From positions 19,997,621 through 20,061,620 of the forward strand of contig CP099846.1 in the NCBI GenBank assembly GCA_030062745.1: DNA of 64,000 nucleotides, read 5' to 3'. Numbering within the stretch: the first letter of the stretch is position 1; every line of letters begins with the position of its first letter. A model generated the notes under the pieces. That model worked only from the letters and a program-made list of their open reading frames with translations, was not told the origin of the DNA and did not search any database. Source of the stretch: Capitulum mitella. Lineage: Eukaryota > Arthropoda > Thecostraca > Pollicipedomorpha > Pollicipedidae. Shown here in pieces: positions 1 through 12,859 of the stretch. The position numbers and the translations under genes are program-made.

Positions 1-1007
1 AAATCCTTATTGTGAGCGACGCCGTGGGCTGAGGAATCTTACTGCTTACACCAGCGAGACGCCTCGTGGGGACGCATGAAGACGACTTCTTGATGTCCCC
101 CAAATTTGGAATCATATCTCTTATTCCAGGACTGCTCGGACTTCATTGAGGAAAAGTTTTTTTAAAAGCAAAATATTTCGACATATACTGGTGGGTTTTG
201 GTCGCTGGTTTTAAACGCCCAATGTAGGTCTTGGCCGTTTTGTAATGCTTTGGTTCTTCAGCTTGTTTTTATAGGCATTCATGAAATTGTATAAATGGAA
301 TTTTCCGCTGTGGCACGTGTATTGAACGAAGTCATCCAAGCTGGAGCTTCCAGTTTTAGATGTTAGTCTTAAATGTACATTGGTCTCGAAACTCTACTCT
401 CACGTAGGTTCAAGGCAACTTCCCACGGTCTTCCCGAGTGCCCTCTTACGTCGCGTCCTGTTTAGGGTTTCTGCATGACGTCACGCCGCAACGTCAAGCG
501 GGCGCCGGACAACGAACGCTTGCGTGTATTGGCCGATACAGGCCCATGTTGCGTCACATCTGCACTTGACTACAACAGTTTTTAATGAGCTACATTTTCT
601 GGAGCTTCGGGACATTTTTCAGGAAAAATGGAAATGTTGTTAACGATGTTTTTCATGCTAGCCAAGTCCATTTATGTAAAGCTGACCAAGACTGAGCACC
701 CTGCCACCCAGATACTCGTGACAATATTCGCGCCCATTTTCGAGCAATTTGACTGGCATTAACAAATGACCAAGACCACAGGGCCAAATGCCTGTCCTTT
801 GCAAATTTTTTACCAAAAGACATTGGTGAATTCTTCGAATAACTATGAATCCCTCAGGAGAAAGCCAACAGCTAAGACAGCGCTATATATCTTTTAAACA
901 TTGTTTGACGCATTACTTTCATCCTGTGCATTGGCAGCCCAAAGGGATGCTTATCTGTGCTGGTATTTTGAATATGGGGAATTGCATTTCAAACGTCACG
1001 ATCACCC
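1..1007. other. No recognisable gene; background sequence
   Basis: I see no gene, repeat copy or RNA. A perfect CRE palindrome (TGACGTCA) lies at 476-483 beside a short CG-rich patch (about 440-535). The open frame starting at 845 is short, has no recognisable domain and runs into the R1 repeat. Confidence 0.5.
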
Positions 1008-1310
1008 ATATGATTGTTCGCTGCCATAACTGCCAGTACTAAGCAGTTCAAAAACACAACTAAAAAAGACTTAACAGCGAAGACATTACTCTCGGAGTAG
1101 TTATGTGAACGAAAGAACTCGCAAGCCAAGCACTGCGAATGCAACCACATATAATTTCGAGAAATGAACTATCTTCCAGTGAAAATTTCGCGATTCGGTG
1201 ATCAGTGGCTACGAAATTATCAGCCTCCAGAAAGCAGAACGGCTGGCCGGGCCGGGTCGGCTGCTCCATTTGATTCCACCTGTAGTGAAGTAAGACGTAC
1301 GTGGCCTACG
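1008..1310 (+). repeat. Dispersed repeat R1, copy 1
   Basis: About 300 bp align by eye with 29190-29450 in the same orientation. Shared landmarks in order are a GTTCAAAAAC block, ATTACTC-CGGAGT, GTTATGTG, a TATCAGCCTCCAGAAA-like block, a GGGTCGG-CTGCTC block and GAAGTAAG. No coding capacity or clear termini are visible, so the class (SINE or non-autonomous DNA element) is open. A shorter stretch near 4720-4760 (ATCAGCCTCCGGAA) may be a third, decayed relic. Confidence 0.55.
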
Positions 1311-1894
1311 GCCTGGTGCGTAACTAGCAAAATAAAGACAAAAAACCAAACTGAGCAGCCGGCCTGTCTCAACAGTTACGCATGCTTTACTGTAGTTAAT
1401 GTTGCAGCGACTCTGTACTAGGTCATGAAACTGTGCCAAAAGGTAGCCCAATTTTTTAAATTTTATGAAGCAGTTTTTGCATCCGCGTTGACATGCAGCC
1501 ATTTCCGTTATAAACAGCGATTCCGAGAACATTGTTTTCGCACTTCGTAACGTTTATCCTTTTTTTCTCGGGGTGTTTTCGGACCGTTCAGTAATGGCAG
1601 CGAACAATATCGCAGGGGCGCTTAGCGTTCAAGCTTATTGTTCCTCGTGTGTGAAAAACTGGAACGAATCAACAAACATCACTTTGTATTGCAAAATGCG
1701 CAAAGAGTAGATGAATGCGTTAAACACCGTTTTAACTGACGCTTCCTAATATGAAGAAAAACGCAGTTGCCCACCCTGGTTGTACCTCGTAGAAGAGGTG
1801 TCTATCTGGTTTACTTTCCATCGGATTTCGGCGGTATAGCGGTAAAGTACGCCACAATTTCCCTCAACAGTTCGAGGACCGTCCCATCCTATTG
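1311..1894. other. No recognisable feature
   Basis: AT-leaning sequence with no repeat copy, domain or RNA that I can identify. It ends in a run of about 15 G at the edge of the next CpG island. Confidence 0.5.
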
Positions 1895-2270
1895 AAATGC
1901 TGAGGGGGGGGGGGGGGGGTCCGCGTCGCCTCCTCCGTGCGGCGCCCGTGCGTCAGCCCTTGGCTGGCTGGCGGGTGAGAATACGAGTCAGCCGGACAGG
2001 GGCGCCCTGCGTAGGCGGCGCTCCTGCTGTCGGCGCACGCACCGGTGATTCATGTACCCGGTACAGACCGAGGCCGGCCGGACAAAATGGCGGCTTGTCC
2101 CAGCAGCACACGCCCCAGGACGCAAGTGGCCACGTGCGATCGAGTCGATGACGTCACCTAGGTCGCGTTGGAAATGGCGGCGGTACGGCCGCGCGCCCCG
2201 GGCGCCGGCCGGGTCGAGTTTTTGTCGGTACCTGGCGAACAGATCAGGGTGACGCGCTCAATGGATTGTT
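1895..2270. promoter_or_regulatory. CpG island / putative promoter 1
   Basis: GC-rich, CpG-dense block with sharp edges. It holds two YY1-like sites on the plus strand (AAAATGGCGGC at 2084 and AAATGGCGG at 2172) and a CRE palindrome at 2149-2156, a combination typical of animal housekeeping promoters. The ATG at 2174 opens a short frame (MAAVRPRAPGAGRV...) that stays open to a donor-like GTATGT at about 2332, so a first exon on the plus strand is possible, but the peptide is not recognised. Confidence 0.6.
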
Positions 2271-3065
2271 GGATCTCCGTCGATGGGGTCTCCTTCCGCG
2301 ATTACCATGGTGGTTGTTTTTTCGCAGTCACGGTATGTTCTTTATTGCAGTAAACAATGCAATTTGGGATGATTTGTGTATGAAAGAATGTCGGTGTAAC
2401 GTCATCTGCTATCATTATACAACCATTGCCCGTCATTTCGTCCCGGCCTGGCATGCTCATGAACAACATCACTATGTACCAGTACGTAACAACACTGACA
2501 AGTCATAGAGACAGGCGGTGTTGAAATAAGGCGTGAGGGCAAGGAGCACACTCAGGGTAGAAAGGATGGTTTATCCACTGGAGATCTTTAGTGCCATGGT
2601 GATACCTTACCTCCAGAAATGTGCGCGTCTGCATTGATCACGGTCTCTTCATAAGTGGTCCTGATAAATTGGATATGCATACTGCGTTTGGCGAATCGTT
2701 TCCAGTGTCGCCATTCACGCTACACGGACCGAAAACAGCCTACCGTGAGTTACTGGCCTACCCGTGGTTCTCGACCCAATAGGCAGCTGTATCCGTCAGG
2801 TCGTATCCTTCATATCCGTCCGTCGTGTCTTTAAATTTAAATGTGGCGTGGTTCTTAACATTGTATCAGGTTTTGCAATGATAGTTATTTTCACGATATG
2901 GGTATAGCTTACTTATGTGCGCTCCGACAAAAACTGATGCATGTTGTCTGTAACGTTTCCAGGTACACTCATTCAGTAACACATCCTTTTTATTATCTTT
3001 GCAGAGTTCCCAGTGCTTCCATTTACGTTGTGCATCTGCCGCAATTCCTCACATGCGTTTCAAAA
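2271..3065. other. No recognisable feature
   Basis: AT-leaning spacer between two CpG islands. No domain, RNA or repeat copy is visible. Confidence 0.5.
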
Positions 3066-3440
3066 CTAGTGACTCGTGCCGGTGCGCGCGCGCGCTGACG
3101 CACCGTGCATCTGCGCGTCAGCGCGCACGTGAACAGTTCGCAGACCGGGGGAGTCTGCAACGTGTCGCGTGCAGTCGCCCCCTCCCCGCATGGCCGGCCG
3201 GCCGGGCGGGCCGGCCCGGCGCCGGCCGCTGCCGACGCAGCTAAAATGGCGGCGGCTGGCCGGCGCCAGGCCAGGTCGGCCGCCGCCGGGCCGGCCGGGG
3301 CCTGCAGCGGTCAGCGGGGCGCTGGTCCGCCCCCGCCCCCGCCCACGCCGACAACGCCCGACCGACGGCGCAGGGGCCTTCCGCCCCCCTCCCGTGACGT
3401 CACCTCGTCGGGGACAACTGGTACTGTCAGCCATGTGCGT
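3066..3440. promoter_or_regulatory. CpG island / putative promoter 2
   Basis: A sharply bounded GC-rich block with alternating CG runs at its left edge (3085-3096), a YY1-like AAAATGGCGGC at 3243-3253 and a CRE palindrome at 3395-3402. The ATG inside the YY1 site opens an Ala/Pro/Arg-rich frame that ends at 3461. That protein is probably a composition artefact, but the site pair marks a likely transcription start region. A strong donor lies about 75 bp downstream at 3516. Confidence 0.65.
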
Positions 3441-3510
3441 TTAAATGGGGTTTGGGGGTAGTTAGCAGTCTCGAATTTTGTGCACTTAAGATCCAGTCCT
3501 TATTGCTTAC

Positions 3511-3522
3511 GCAGGGTAAGTT
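3511..3522 (+). other. Candidate splice donor
   Basis: The sequence GCAGG|GTAAGT matches the GT-AG donor consensus, with the intron starting at 3516, just downstream of CpG island 2. It would end an untranslated or short first exon. This is inference from a short motif; no partner acceptor was identified. Confidence 0.3.
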
Positions 3523-5624
3523 CCGCCGGAGTGAAGTAATGGGAGGGATGGAGCATCAGCTCATCAGCGTTGCTGGATTTGCCAATGCGCGACGCCTTCC
3601 TTCTTTTGCCGGTTTCTGTACCACTGTCTTGAGTTGCATGAGTTCGCAGTTAGTTCCTACCCTCGTTTCATTTACCTTCGTAGAGGTGGTCGTGAACCTT
3701 TCCCGAGGTAGTAAGCTACGTTGGTAATACAGTTGGTTAGGAAAGATAGTGTGTAATGCGTGTGATGTACGTAATGTAGGTTATATCAGTCGTTAGGCAG
3801 GCAGACAGGCAACAAAAGAAAAGTGAAGAGGTAATCCTACGGGACATGATCTAACGACTGCGTGGAATACAAAGACTCGGAAGAAAATTGTTTCAGGACA
3901 TTTAAGTACAACCAACTGGTGTGGTTCGCCAGCTTTGTTGTCAAGGATGCAGTCAGATTCCGCCTGTTCGTCCCTACATCTATTCCTAGTACCTTGAGGA
4001 TGACCCAAAGTTTACATTATTTGTGGGAGCTGATGTTCGAAAATTGCTTAAATTTTACCCCGCGAAGTGTCACGATCCTCCGTCCTTTTTCCAAGACTTT
4101 CTGTGCCTAGCTAAGTCTTATTGTGGGTTTCATTCCTGAATGCTTGTTGGCGATGACAAAATGAGAAAGGCATCTATTACCATGCTATGTTTAAGCTAAG
4201 GCATAGCCTCCATATTAAGTATTATAGCCGCTTTTCAGGGCGACCACGCACTTTTCCCCTGAATCAGTGTCGCACTCCATAAGTCAAAAATGTTTTTATC
4301 TTGTTTTTCTGTCCCAAGTCTGACATGTCTGACATGTCTGACAGCTAAGGAACATTATCAGTTGTTGGTGTCTGTACAGATGTTTTCGGTTGGCCTGTGC
4401 GTTGTAAGATGTTACCAAAATCAAACGGTATTCATGAAGTCACCGTTGAATGCCCCGTTATATCCACTTTGTGATGTCAGTAGAAACTTCTGAAACAATA
4501 CACAAGGCCCAAACGATCGCAGCATGGTGGAATCTAGCCTTTTTGATTCACGCCGGTGTTTGCGCCAATGAATTGGCACAAACATTTCGAACTGAAGCAA
4601 TCCTATTCAGTCGTATGTCCCGTCACATTTAACAAGGTTTGAACCTGAAGCGGATTTCGTGTGGACCAGGTGCAGATCTAGAGTTAGGGAAAAGAGGGAG
4701 ACGTCTGGTATTTTTAATCAGCCTCCGGAACACCGCTCAGCCGACTTTTGGCCCCATTTAAAGTTTAGACATGGAAGGGAAGATCTCCAGGGCTCTTTTC
4801 CGTCTGTATCAGCATCTGGGCAACATGTGAAACGTAGGTTTTTATGGCCCATCTAATTTTTGGTGCCCAAATATCGCTAACAGTAGACATACGTTTTTGA
4901 ATGCACAATCTTGCTTTCGTGGAAACTGCTCGTCAGGTCAATTGTTCCTGTGTTCTTAAGCAGCTTCGTGAAAGGCAATAATGCCACACAGATGTTGCGA
5001 CCGTCTGGATGACAGACAGCTTTGTAGCTAGTGTCACGTGACCTGTAAGCATGGCGGGCAATCCTGTGGGGCTCGGAGGATCCAGGCCCACTCCCACTTT
5101 CCAAATGTTTCGACATCAGGCATTTGGTAGTGGCTGGATAGGAAAGGTTTGGAATCTTTCCTGACGCGGCCCCACCGAAAATTTTTCGGAAATCTGCAAC
5201 CATGCAAGCAAACGTTGTGCATGAAATCCGAAAGAAATTTACGGCACCAGATCGTTTAAGCCGAAATGTTTTGTTAGCATCTCATCATAACATACGTCTA
5301 CGGTGTGACAAAGCAATCCACGCAGCAAAACCAACCAAGGTTTTGCTACAGCAACAGCTAACACCTGAACGCATGATTAGGGGAAAACGGAAATGAGCTT
5401 CCCTGAAGGGGTTTTCGGTACTTCATAGCAAAATTGTTTGAAACTGGAGGTTTTTGGAACTCTTGGATATGATTGTTATGGTTCACAAGTCGAAGATTGT
5501 TATTACGTGAATGAATAAGACTTGAATTTTCAGTGTTAAACAGACCGACGAATGGTTTTCATCTTTCAACAGTTGGCCGCATAACGCAGCCTACATTACA
5601 CGAGTTGCAATGTTTTGTATAGGG
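3523..5624. other. No recognisable gene
   Basis: About 2.1 kb without a recognisable coding domain. It contains a 9-bp tandem (TGTCTGACA, about three units, 4318-4344) and a possible R1 relic near 4720-4760. Nothing else stands out. Confidence 0.45.
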
Positions 5625-5965
5625 TAACGTGCGCTGGCCTGCCCCGCTCCGTCGCGACACTCCCGGCGCGGTCGGCGTTTGTGCGGCCGCGCCGCCTTCT
5701 CGCGCGCTGCGGCCCACAAAAACGCGCCCGCTCGGCCGCCGGGGCGCCCTCCCGTCCTGGACCAGTGACGTCACGGCGCCGGACGGTTTTTGTCGGTCCC
5801 GGTTTTTGTGCCGCCGGGCCGAGCTCGGGGCCGTCGGCCGGGTTCCGACGGCCCGCCGCGGCCGCCCGCCGGGACCGCGGGGTCGGGGCCCCGGTTCACG
5901 TTCGCAGCCGCGCTCTCTGGGGACTGCGGGGCTGGTTGTGAGCGGGGACCTCTGCGCGGGCATCG
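5625..5965. promoter_or_regulatory. CpG island / putative promoter 3
   Basis: A compact GC-rich block with abrupt AT-rich flanks and a CRE palindrome at 5766-5773. Overlapping open frames on both strands are Arg/Pro/Ala-rich and have no recognised domain, so they are not called as genes. Confidence 0.6.
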
Positions 5966-7527
5966 TCGCTTTCTGATGTTCTGATGCTCACGTTCTTATT
6001 TTGCCTGATATTTTCCGCATCAGACTCTCATCTCCCGTACCTTAGGATTCTCATCCTCGTGCTCTCAGGAACGTTCGCCATGTGCTGAACTGAGTTTTCC
6101 ATTATATAATCGTAAATTTACGGCTAAACTAGGTGACCCACGCCAAGCGAAGTGTGCAATAACAGTTAACAAGAACCCAGTGCTATGTATATGTCCAGCC
6201 AGCCAAGACATTTCTTCCTGTAACGGCCTTTTTCGGACCCTGAGCAACGTGACGATGATATATTTTTAGTATGCGCTCCCCATCCCTAGTCTTTGGTCAA
6301 TGGGTAGAACACAGGGGCTCTGTTTCAGATGAAATATTACTGTTTCTGGCTGCGTCGTTTGGCACTTGTATTCCATTTGTTTCATGTCATGACGACGCGT
6401 GCGAAAATCGTGCGAGAGAATGAACTTGTTTTACCATAGGTTACTGACTTCCCGGAAGGAACAGATAAGCCATCGCTCTGTAGTAATTTTTGCTGGTGGC
6501 AGTTCCTGGTAAGCTCGCGTCATGCTGCTGTCAGTTTTTCATGCCGTGCCAGTACCTGCGATTGATTGGGAAAGTCCGTGCTTCTGGCACATGACGGGGT
6601 TATCCATAACATCTTCCATCATTAGCAGGCAGGCGTCCCATCGCTGATTGATTTCCTCACATCTACGTCTGTCTCCCGTGATCTAAACTTCCGGTGGTTG
6701 GCTCGAAATGCTGACGGTAATGGACAGGATGAAAGCTCGTGTAAAGAAAAAGATCAGGTCGAAACTGAAAAGATACGCTTCCTAAAAAAATGATACATTG
6801 CAAGATGTGATAGTTATGCTGTAGACGAATATTTGGCCTTTCGTAACTGGGAACATGTACAACTATATGCGCATATTGTTATGTTGCAGGTGGTCTGTAA
6901 TACAGATATGCACATGGTATACATATAAAAAGCAGTATGTAATATGTGAAAAACACTATTTCATTCCGGCCTTTGGAAATCATGAAACTCACATAACTCA
7001 CTGACTCACTCAACATTGAAACATTTGATGTTTGCTTGCCTGTCTCTGTTTTACAGAGCAAAATATCGTATAGAGAGAAAACAGTTTGGAAAGAAGAACA
7101 TGGTGAAACTTGATAACAAAAGGCACGAAATAATCTCGTGTTGACATTACTCAATTTTTTTATGGACTAGTCTTTTTCGTAACATTTTCTCACACACGCA
7201 CACACGCACACATTTACATGCAAAGATTTAAATAAACACATAGTCCAGATGAGGCTGGTCAATTAACAAATGGGAAACTTTATCAAAATGACAACCAGAG
7301 TTTTGAATCAGTCAGCCATATGGCCCCACATGTGCTTAAATATGCTTGGAAGAATGGTCAAGAGTGCCGTGATGCCGTGAAGAGCGCCCGTTTCATGCCA
7401 ATGCGGCCTCAAGTACGTTAGTGAAGCTGGTCTTTCTGTTAGGATCCGCTTTAAAAAAAAAAAAACACGTTGCCGACGCCATGTTTAGGCGCGTCAACTT
7501 ATCCATTCCTGCTGTTCTCTTCGAAAA
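5966..7527. other. No recognisable gene; short CA tract
   Basis: AT-leaning DNA. The only structure seen is a short (CA)n-like tract at about 7190-7212 and an A-run at about 7452-7465. Confidence 0.5.
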
Positions 7528-7672
7528 GCATCGAAAACAGCTCCCTTGAGACCACGATTATGGCCGCTGAACAGCAGTGATGATGAGTCATCCTGAAGCG
7601 TCGGAAACAGCTCCCCTGAGGCCACGATTTTGACTCTTGGACAGCAGTGGTGATGATGAGTCACCGTTAAGG
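7528..7672 (+). repeat. 70-bp tandem duplication
   Basis: Two adjacent units start at 7528 (GCATCGAAAACAGCTCCC) and 7598 (GCGTCGGAAACAGCTCCC). Both continue through GACCACGATT- or GGCCACGATT-type blocks and end in ACAGCAGTG-TGATGATGAGTCA, which contains an AP-1-like TGAGTCA. Divergence is modest, so this is an older two-copy duplication. Confidence 0.7.
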
Positions 7673-10179
7673 TGGAAAAATCAACAAGGATGGCATGATC
7701 AAAACATCTGAGGAGGCCCCAGCAGTCGCATTTGGAAGATTGGTTCAAAATGTCAATTTTCCTGCTGTCCTCTCGCTTCTGCTGACTGCCCAACCCTTTC
7801 CTTGATTCCTCATTTTCTGGGTTATTGAATTCACCTGTGTGTATGCGTGTTATTGCTTTTAATAGTTAGAAAAGAATCATGCCTTTGTGTGTAGGTCCCC
7901 GGTCTTGATTTTCCATAGCAGCATTTCCGTTAAGGCGTTTGTTTGCGGGGGAAATTGCTGGATGAATGTGTCCGATGCAATACCTCCATACTCAGTCTCA
8001 GTCTCATTGGTTCCAAAGGGGTATCTCCGTGCCAACACCCATTAAAACAAACGCATTCGTACTGTTATCATTCGAAGTTTGCAGCAGCAGAAAACGGTGG
8101 CAAGGTGAGAATCGTTTCATATTTTAATTCATCGAAACGCCACTCTTGCTGGTCTTGCAATAGACGGACTAATTCTTTTTAAGGTTCTGCATTGCTAGTT
8201 CCCCAGTAACAGACCGATAACTGACCGATGCGTGACTCATTGTCGTCAAGAGCCAGTTTCAGTCCCACTGAGCATTTGAATGCCAGGTTGTCTACGTTAA
8301 ATCCACCCAGCTTGTCGCTGTCATCCAATGAAGACAACTTTTTGCTTAGGTGTTGCTAATAATGCGGTTATGAAAGCTGCCATTCAGAAAACGCGCATGA
8401 TTAATGATTGTCAAAATCTCCTGTGTCCTTGTTTACGCTTCAGTGGCTGGGTACGATGTGAATTTGTTAGTCATTGCGTGAGTCTGCAGTGACCTAGCAG
8501 CAATAAATGACACCCTCATTCCACAGCTCACCTACAAACCAGCTGGTTTGAATAAACACCCCGAGATAATATGATTTTCGCAAGATTTGTGTCCTTCCCC
8601 TCTGACTTTTCCAGTGCAGCAAACAACAGCATTTACAAAAAAGTGATTGTCAAAAGCCTTGAAGAGCATTCACATTTTGGATAAAAGACCGAAGCAGAGC
8701 TGCTGCCAGCATTACTAAGCATTGGTGTTCATATTAAGCACAGTATACATACCAAGCATAACTACGCATTCGTTCGGCAATAAACTTCAGTTTGTACATC
8801 TTTACGTTCCGAGTTCTTCTTTTTCAACGTATCTAGTGTTTTCTTTTTAGAGGGCAGCCAGAAGAGTTAAACAATTGCACTGTAAGCCACTTTTCGTAAT
8901 CCACATTCCTCGTCTCCCGAGCTATCATGATTCACATCCAACTCTGTATAGTAACTACCTAAGCTTTTCCGAATCCTTGGGCAGCCAAATCGGTGTCACA
9001 TGATGGCAAAGCGAAAAACACGTGGCGCTGTTTTTCGTAGCAGGAAGACCAAACTTTGGTCGTAATACTTGCCCTATCAGCCTGAAGGTGGGCCCCATTT
9101 GTTGAGCATACCAACGACGTCATGGTTTTAAACTTCAGACATCACGTTGATAGTGCTGTCAACAGCATGCCTGATAAGTGAGAAGTCCACTTTGCTTTCT
9201 TTTTCCTCACACTTTTAGCAATCTAGTTTAGAGCTAGAAACACTATGCATTCTCTTATCATTTGCCAATGACTTCATGCTGGCGCCTTTTCCGTCGTTAT
9301 TACTTCCACATGAAATATGATGCAGTTCTTAAACGAAGTAATAGGATGCCACAAAAAAATGAAAGAAACCTTCAGACATTTCAGATTGATGGTGTGCTGA
9401 AATTATGTGACTAAATACCCCTTTTGAAGACAATAATCGGAAGCAGATTGCTTTGGACGTGGAACTTTCTTCCAGTGCCTCCTTACATAGACACATTATT
9501 ATGGCCTTGCATGTTCCCGACCTGGTGGTTTCATGATGAACCTCAGATGACGTGCTGGAACGGTGCTGCAAGATGTTCCGGTTAGGTTTCTTCAGTTTGA
9601 AGACGATTTAAAAGCATGGTACCTAGGAGACGCAGTTTTGACTGGCACTTATAGCTAGTCGTCACGTCTGTTGTTTTCTTGCATTCCACTGGCGGAATGA
9701 CCGTCCACACTCAGCAATGCACGGTGGGTTCCGCCGGCCGGGCGACGGTGGACGCGACGCCCTCTGCTCCGATGCGAGTCTGTGTTACGCACGTGAACGC
9801 TGCAGGAAAAGGAACGCCGTAAAAACACCGAAGTCGTCCCTCCCCAGCTCTTGAGCCGCGGCGGAGTCCTTGGTGTCAGGCCGAGCTGGTCAGAGGCGCA
9901 CGTGACTGAAGATGCTGAGCACCACCATGGCTGAATCTTCGTCATATCTCTGATCACGTGTTGCCTGGGTGCGCGCTGGTTCCGTTCATCGTTCGTCCAT
10001 CCCGCTCATGGCACGGTGCCGCATCGTGCCGCTGTGTATCGTTTCAAGGAAATGTTTCACAGTGGTCGACTTTTCAGAAACATATGGAGCTGATGCGAAA
10101 AATGACACTGCTCAAATGACATCGCGCATTTTCTTAAAAAGAGCCAGGAGCATCAGCAAACATAAAAAGCCGAGACCCA
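7673..10179. other. No recognisable gene
   Basis: About 2.5 kb of background. A mildly CG-rich patch at about 9720-9900 could be a weak CpG island but has no clear boundary. No protein domain, RNA or repeat family was identified. Confidence 0.45.
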
Positions 10180-10420
10180 GTGTTTTAATGTCATCCATTG
10201 ATTATGACGCAACTCGTTCTTCTGCGTTCATTGGCCTGCGCCCACTCGTATTGTCACGCAACAGCTGACAGCAGAACACCGATGATAAGGACACAGTGAA
10301 ATTCGCAGAAAATGGCTCTGAAACTCCATAAATATTAAGCTTTGCTACATCAGACGTGAGTCACATCAGACACTGGTTTGTAAATTTACAAGCCACAGCT
10401 TAGACGTCTTAGTTTAAAGC
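10180..10420 (+). repeat. Dispersed repeat R2, copy 1
   Basis: The sequence aligns by eye with 20640-20890 and 56520-56770, and weakly with 31330-31430. The shared core is ATTGGCCTGCG, CTCGT, then GTCACGCAACAGCTGA, containing an inverted CCAAT box and a CAGCTG E-box. Downstream, the copies share looser blocks ending in ACA-GCTT-like sequence. No coding potential or terminal repeats are visible, so the class is unknown. Confidence 0.55.
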
Positions 10421-10464
10421 ACGCCTAAAAGATATGGAACATTCCCTTGAACCAGACAGAGCAC

Positions 10465-11110
10465 CACACGGCCGAATCCAGTTGTCGGACCCTGCCGGCC
10501 CTCAACACTTGGACCCAGCCGCGGACCGCTGTCAGACGGGCCGCCGCCCGTCCTGCTGCGCGCTCCCCTCGGACCCCTGGCGTTCCCCGGACGCTGCGCC
10601 CGGCCGCTGCAGTCGGAGCCGGTCCGGGTCGACACGGAGTGCGTAAACACGCCCGGGCGGCCTCGAGCCACTCCAGCCCGACCGAGGCGTGTCACGAAAA
10701 CAAGCGCGCAGGCGTGCGCCGTGCGGGCGGCAGCTGGTTCGGGGGTTCGCGCGCGGCCCGCCCGACGGACCGCAAGGGCCGCGCGGCCTCACCAGCCGAG
10801 TTCGAGACGCCGCTTACCTGCGCGCCGTTCGGAACTGCCTAACGTGATTTACTGGATAACTTGTGGGCCCGGACGGCGTTTGACGGCAAAACTGTTTTCG
10901 CCGTTTACGCCGTTTTCGCAGTCCTCGAACGCAGGCCGGCTGGCCCCCGGGCAGACCGCCAGACCTCAGGACCGTCCGGCACGCCGTCTGGGTATGTCCC
11001 GGTCCGGCCGGTCTCTGTTCTGCGCAGAGGCACGGGGCGCCGACGCACGCGGCGACCTCGAGCTGCTCACCCTGCAGGTGTTTTTGCGCGCGGGCCGAGC
11101 ACGGGCTCTT
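10465..11110. promoter_or_regulatory. CpG island 4
   Basis: A GC- and CpG-dense block of about 650 bp. Frames of 80-146 codons overlap on both strands, none with a recognisable domain, as expected from base composition. It directly abuts the foldback element that begins at 11121. Confidence 0.6.
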
Positions 11111-11120
11111 GTTTGTTGAC

Positions 11121-11711
11121 ACTGGTGTTTGTTGACGTCGCTGTTCTTTGTCGATTTCGCTGCGCTTTGATTAGACGCATTGCAGCACGCCAGGGGTATG
11201 CCTTTGTGCAATGTTCTGGGACGAAAAAAGATGTGAGAAGACTTGATTGTGTTGATGACTCACGGTCTGTTTTGTCGAACAGCGGCGGTTCTGCGCGATG
11301 AGGGAGCTGTCCTTTGCTTTGGTCCGTGGAGATGCCGGAGGAATAGCCACTATGCAGTCGTCGATGGTGGAAATACAGAGAAATACTGCGCACTGTTATA
11401 GCATAACCTAACAAAACTCCTCCACGAGGTAGACCATTCCTCTGTATTTCTGCCATTGACGATTGAGTTGTGACGGTACCTCTTGGATCTCTACGGATTA
11501 AAACATGGGACATCTACTACATTGAGCAGAAACGCGGCTGTTCGGCAAAACAGACCGCGAGGCATCAACAGTCAAGTCTTCTGGCATCTTTTTTCGTCTC
11601 AGAACATTGCGCAAAGGCACACCCCATGTTGTGACTGACGAGCAGGCCGCAATGCGTCCAATCAGTGCACAGCGGAATCGACAAAGGACAGTGATTTCAA
11701 CAAACACCAGT
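11121..11711. mobile_element. Foldback element, about 591 bp with long inverted arms
   Basis: The left arm (about 11121-11385) is an imperfect reverse complement of the right arm (about 11435-11711), leaving a loop of roughly 50 bp. The termini match as ACTGGTGTTTGTTG at 11121 and CAACAAACACCAGT ending at 11711. Arms correspond along their whole length: reading inward, both encode the same shadow peptide segment (VLCRFRCALI on plus at the left, on minus at the right). This is the structure of a foldback or long-TIR non-autonomous DNA element, or of an inverted duplication. No clear target duplication or transposase is present. Confidence 0.75.
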
Positions 11712-12859
11712 ATCAGGTGTTATTCTGGCCTTCATCCTAATACTAGTAAATGCAAGGTAATGTAGATCCAATTTCTTTAGGACAGTACACCATATCTGAC
11801 GGGGACTTTGCTTTTGAATGGGTGAGTTCAGTCCGATTATTTGTAGCCATTTTTTGGCATTGGTATAGCCATGATACCTCGATTAAACTGTGAGTCTTTC
11901 TTTCCAAAAGCTATGAATATCATATCATCACGGCAGAGAAGCAATCTCATAGTGCCGGGCAAAATCAGACTTGTCAAGACATTGGTTTTGCCGCAATTTA
12001 ATTCTCTGTTCACAGTTTTATCAAGACCAGAACATGCTGCTCTGAACCAGCTGAAACGATTCGTATTTATTTCTTCATCGGAAGGCAAAAGAAAACAATA
12101 AAAAGACACTTTACTGGTGAACAATAGGATGCTCGAGGGTTATGGATGGCAGATCCAAATATTAATATCAGATCCTTAAAATTATCTTGGATTGGTGCTA
12201 GTTCTCTGCAAATCATCCTTAGATGGCGCTGTCTGATTTGATGTTGTGAGCGATGACCGTGCGATTTGGGGAAAAATGTTATGTCACTGCGTAAGTTCGC
12301 AACTTACGTTGTCAAATGTCTTTTGAAAAACGCATGCAACTTTTGGGCAGACGTAGCCGAAATTTGCCTGATAATTGGTAATGATTATGCGAAAACGGAA
12401 TTGTTTTATTCGAACCCAACACCCAAGCTTAATACCAGCCGAATGGTGTCTTGACAAGAAGAGCATTGCTTGCGTAAATGGTTTGAAAAGAACTTAAAAA
12501 TAGATGCAATGTGAAATGCACGCAAACGGATTACATGTCGTTTTTGTGTCCAAGAAGCCTTGAGGTTGAACACTAGTTAGGAAACGAGCGCTTTCTAACC
12601 TAACAGAGCATCCAGTTATAAGTTTTGGTCTATCCAACAAAACGATTGGAATCCATTTTTACAGTTCACTGTTCAACAGCATGACAGAAAATTTGTTTGT
12701 GTGGAGAAGATATTGGGAACAAAAGATACCCAACACAATGTGGTCCTCCAGGCATTCCGCCTTGTAGATATGCTCCGGGTCAACATGTATGGTTCTGCAC
12801 TACAATATCGTAACACGTACTTGCGTGACGAATGCCTTCCTTTTCAGAAAAGGTTTAAA
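11712..12859. other. No recognisable gene
   Basis: AT-leaning sequence with no recognised domain, RNA or repeat copy. Confidence 0.5.
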
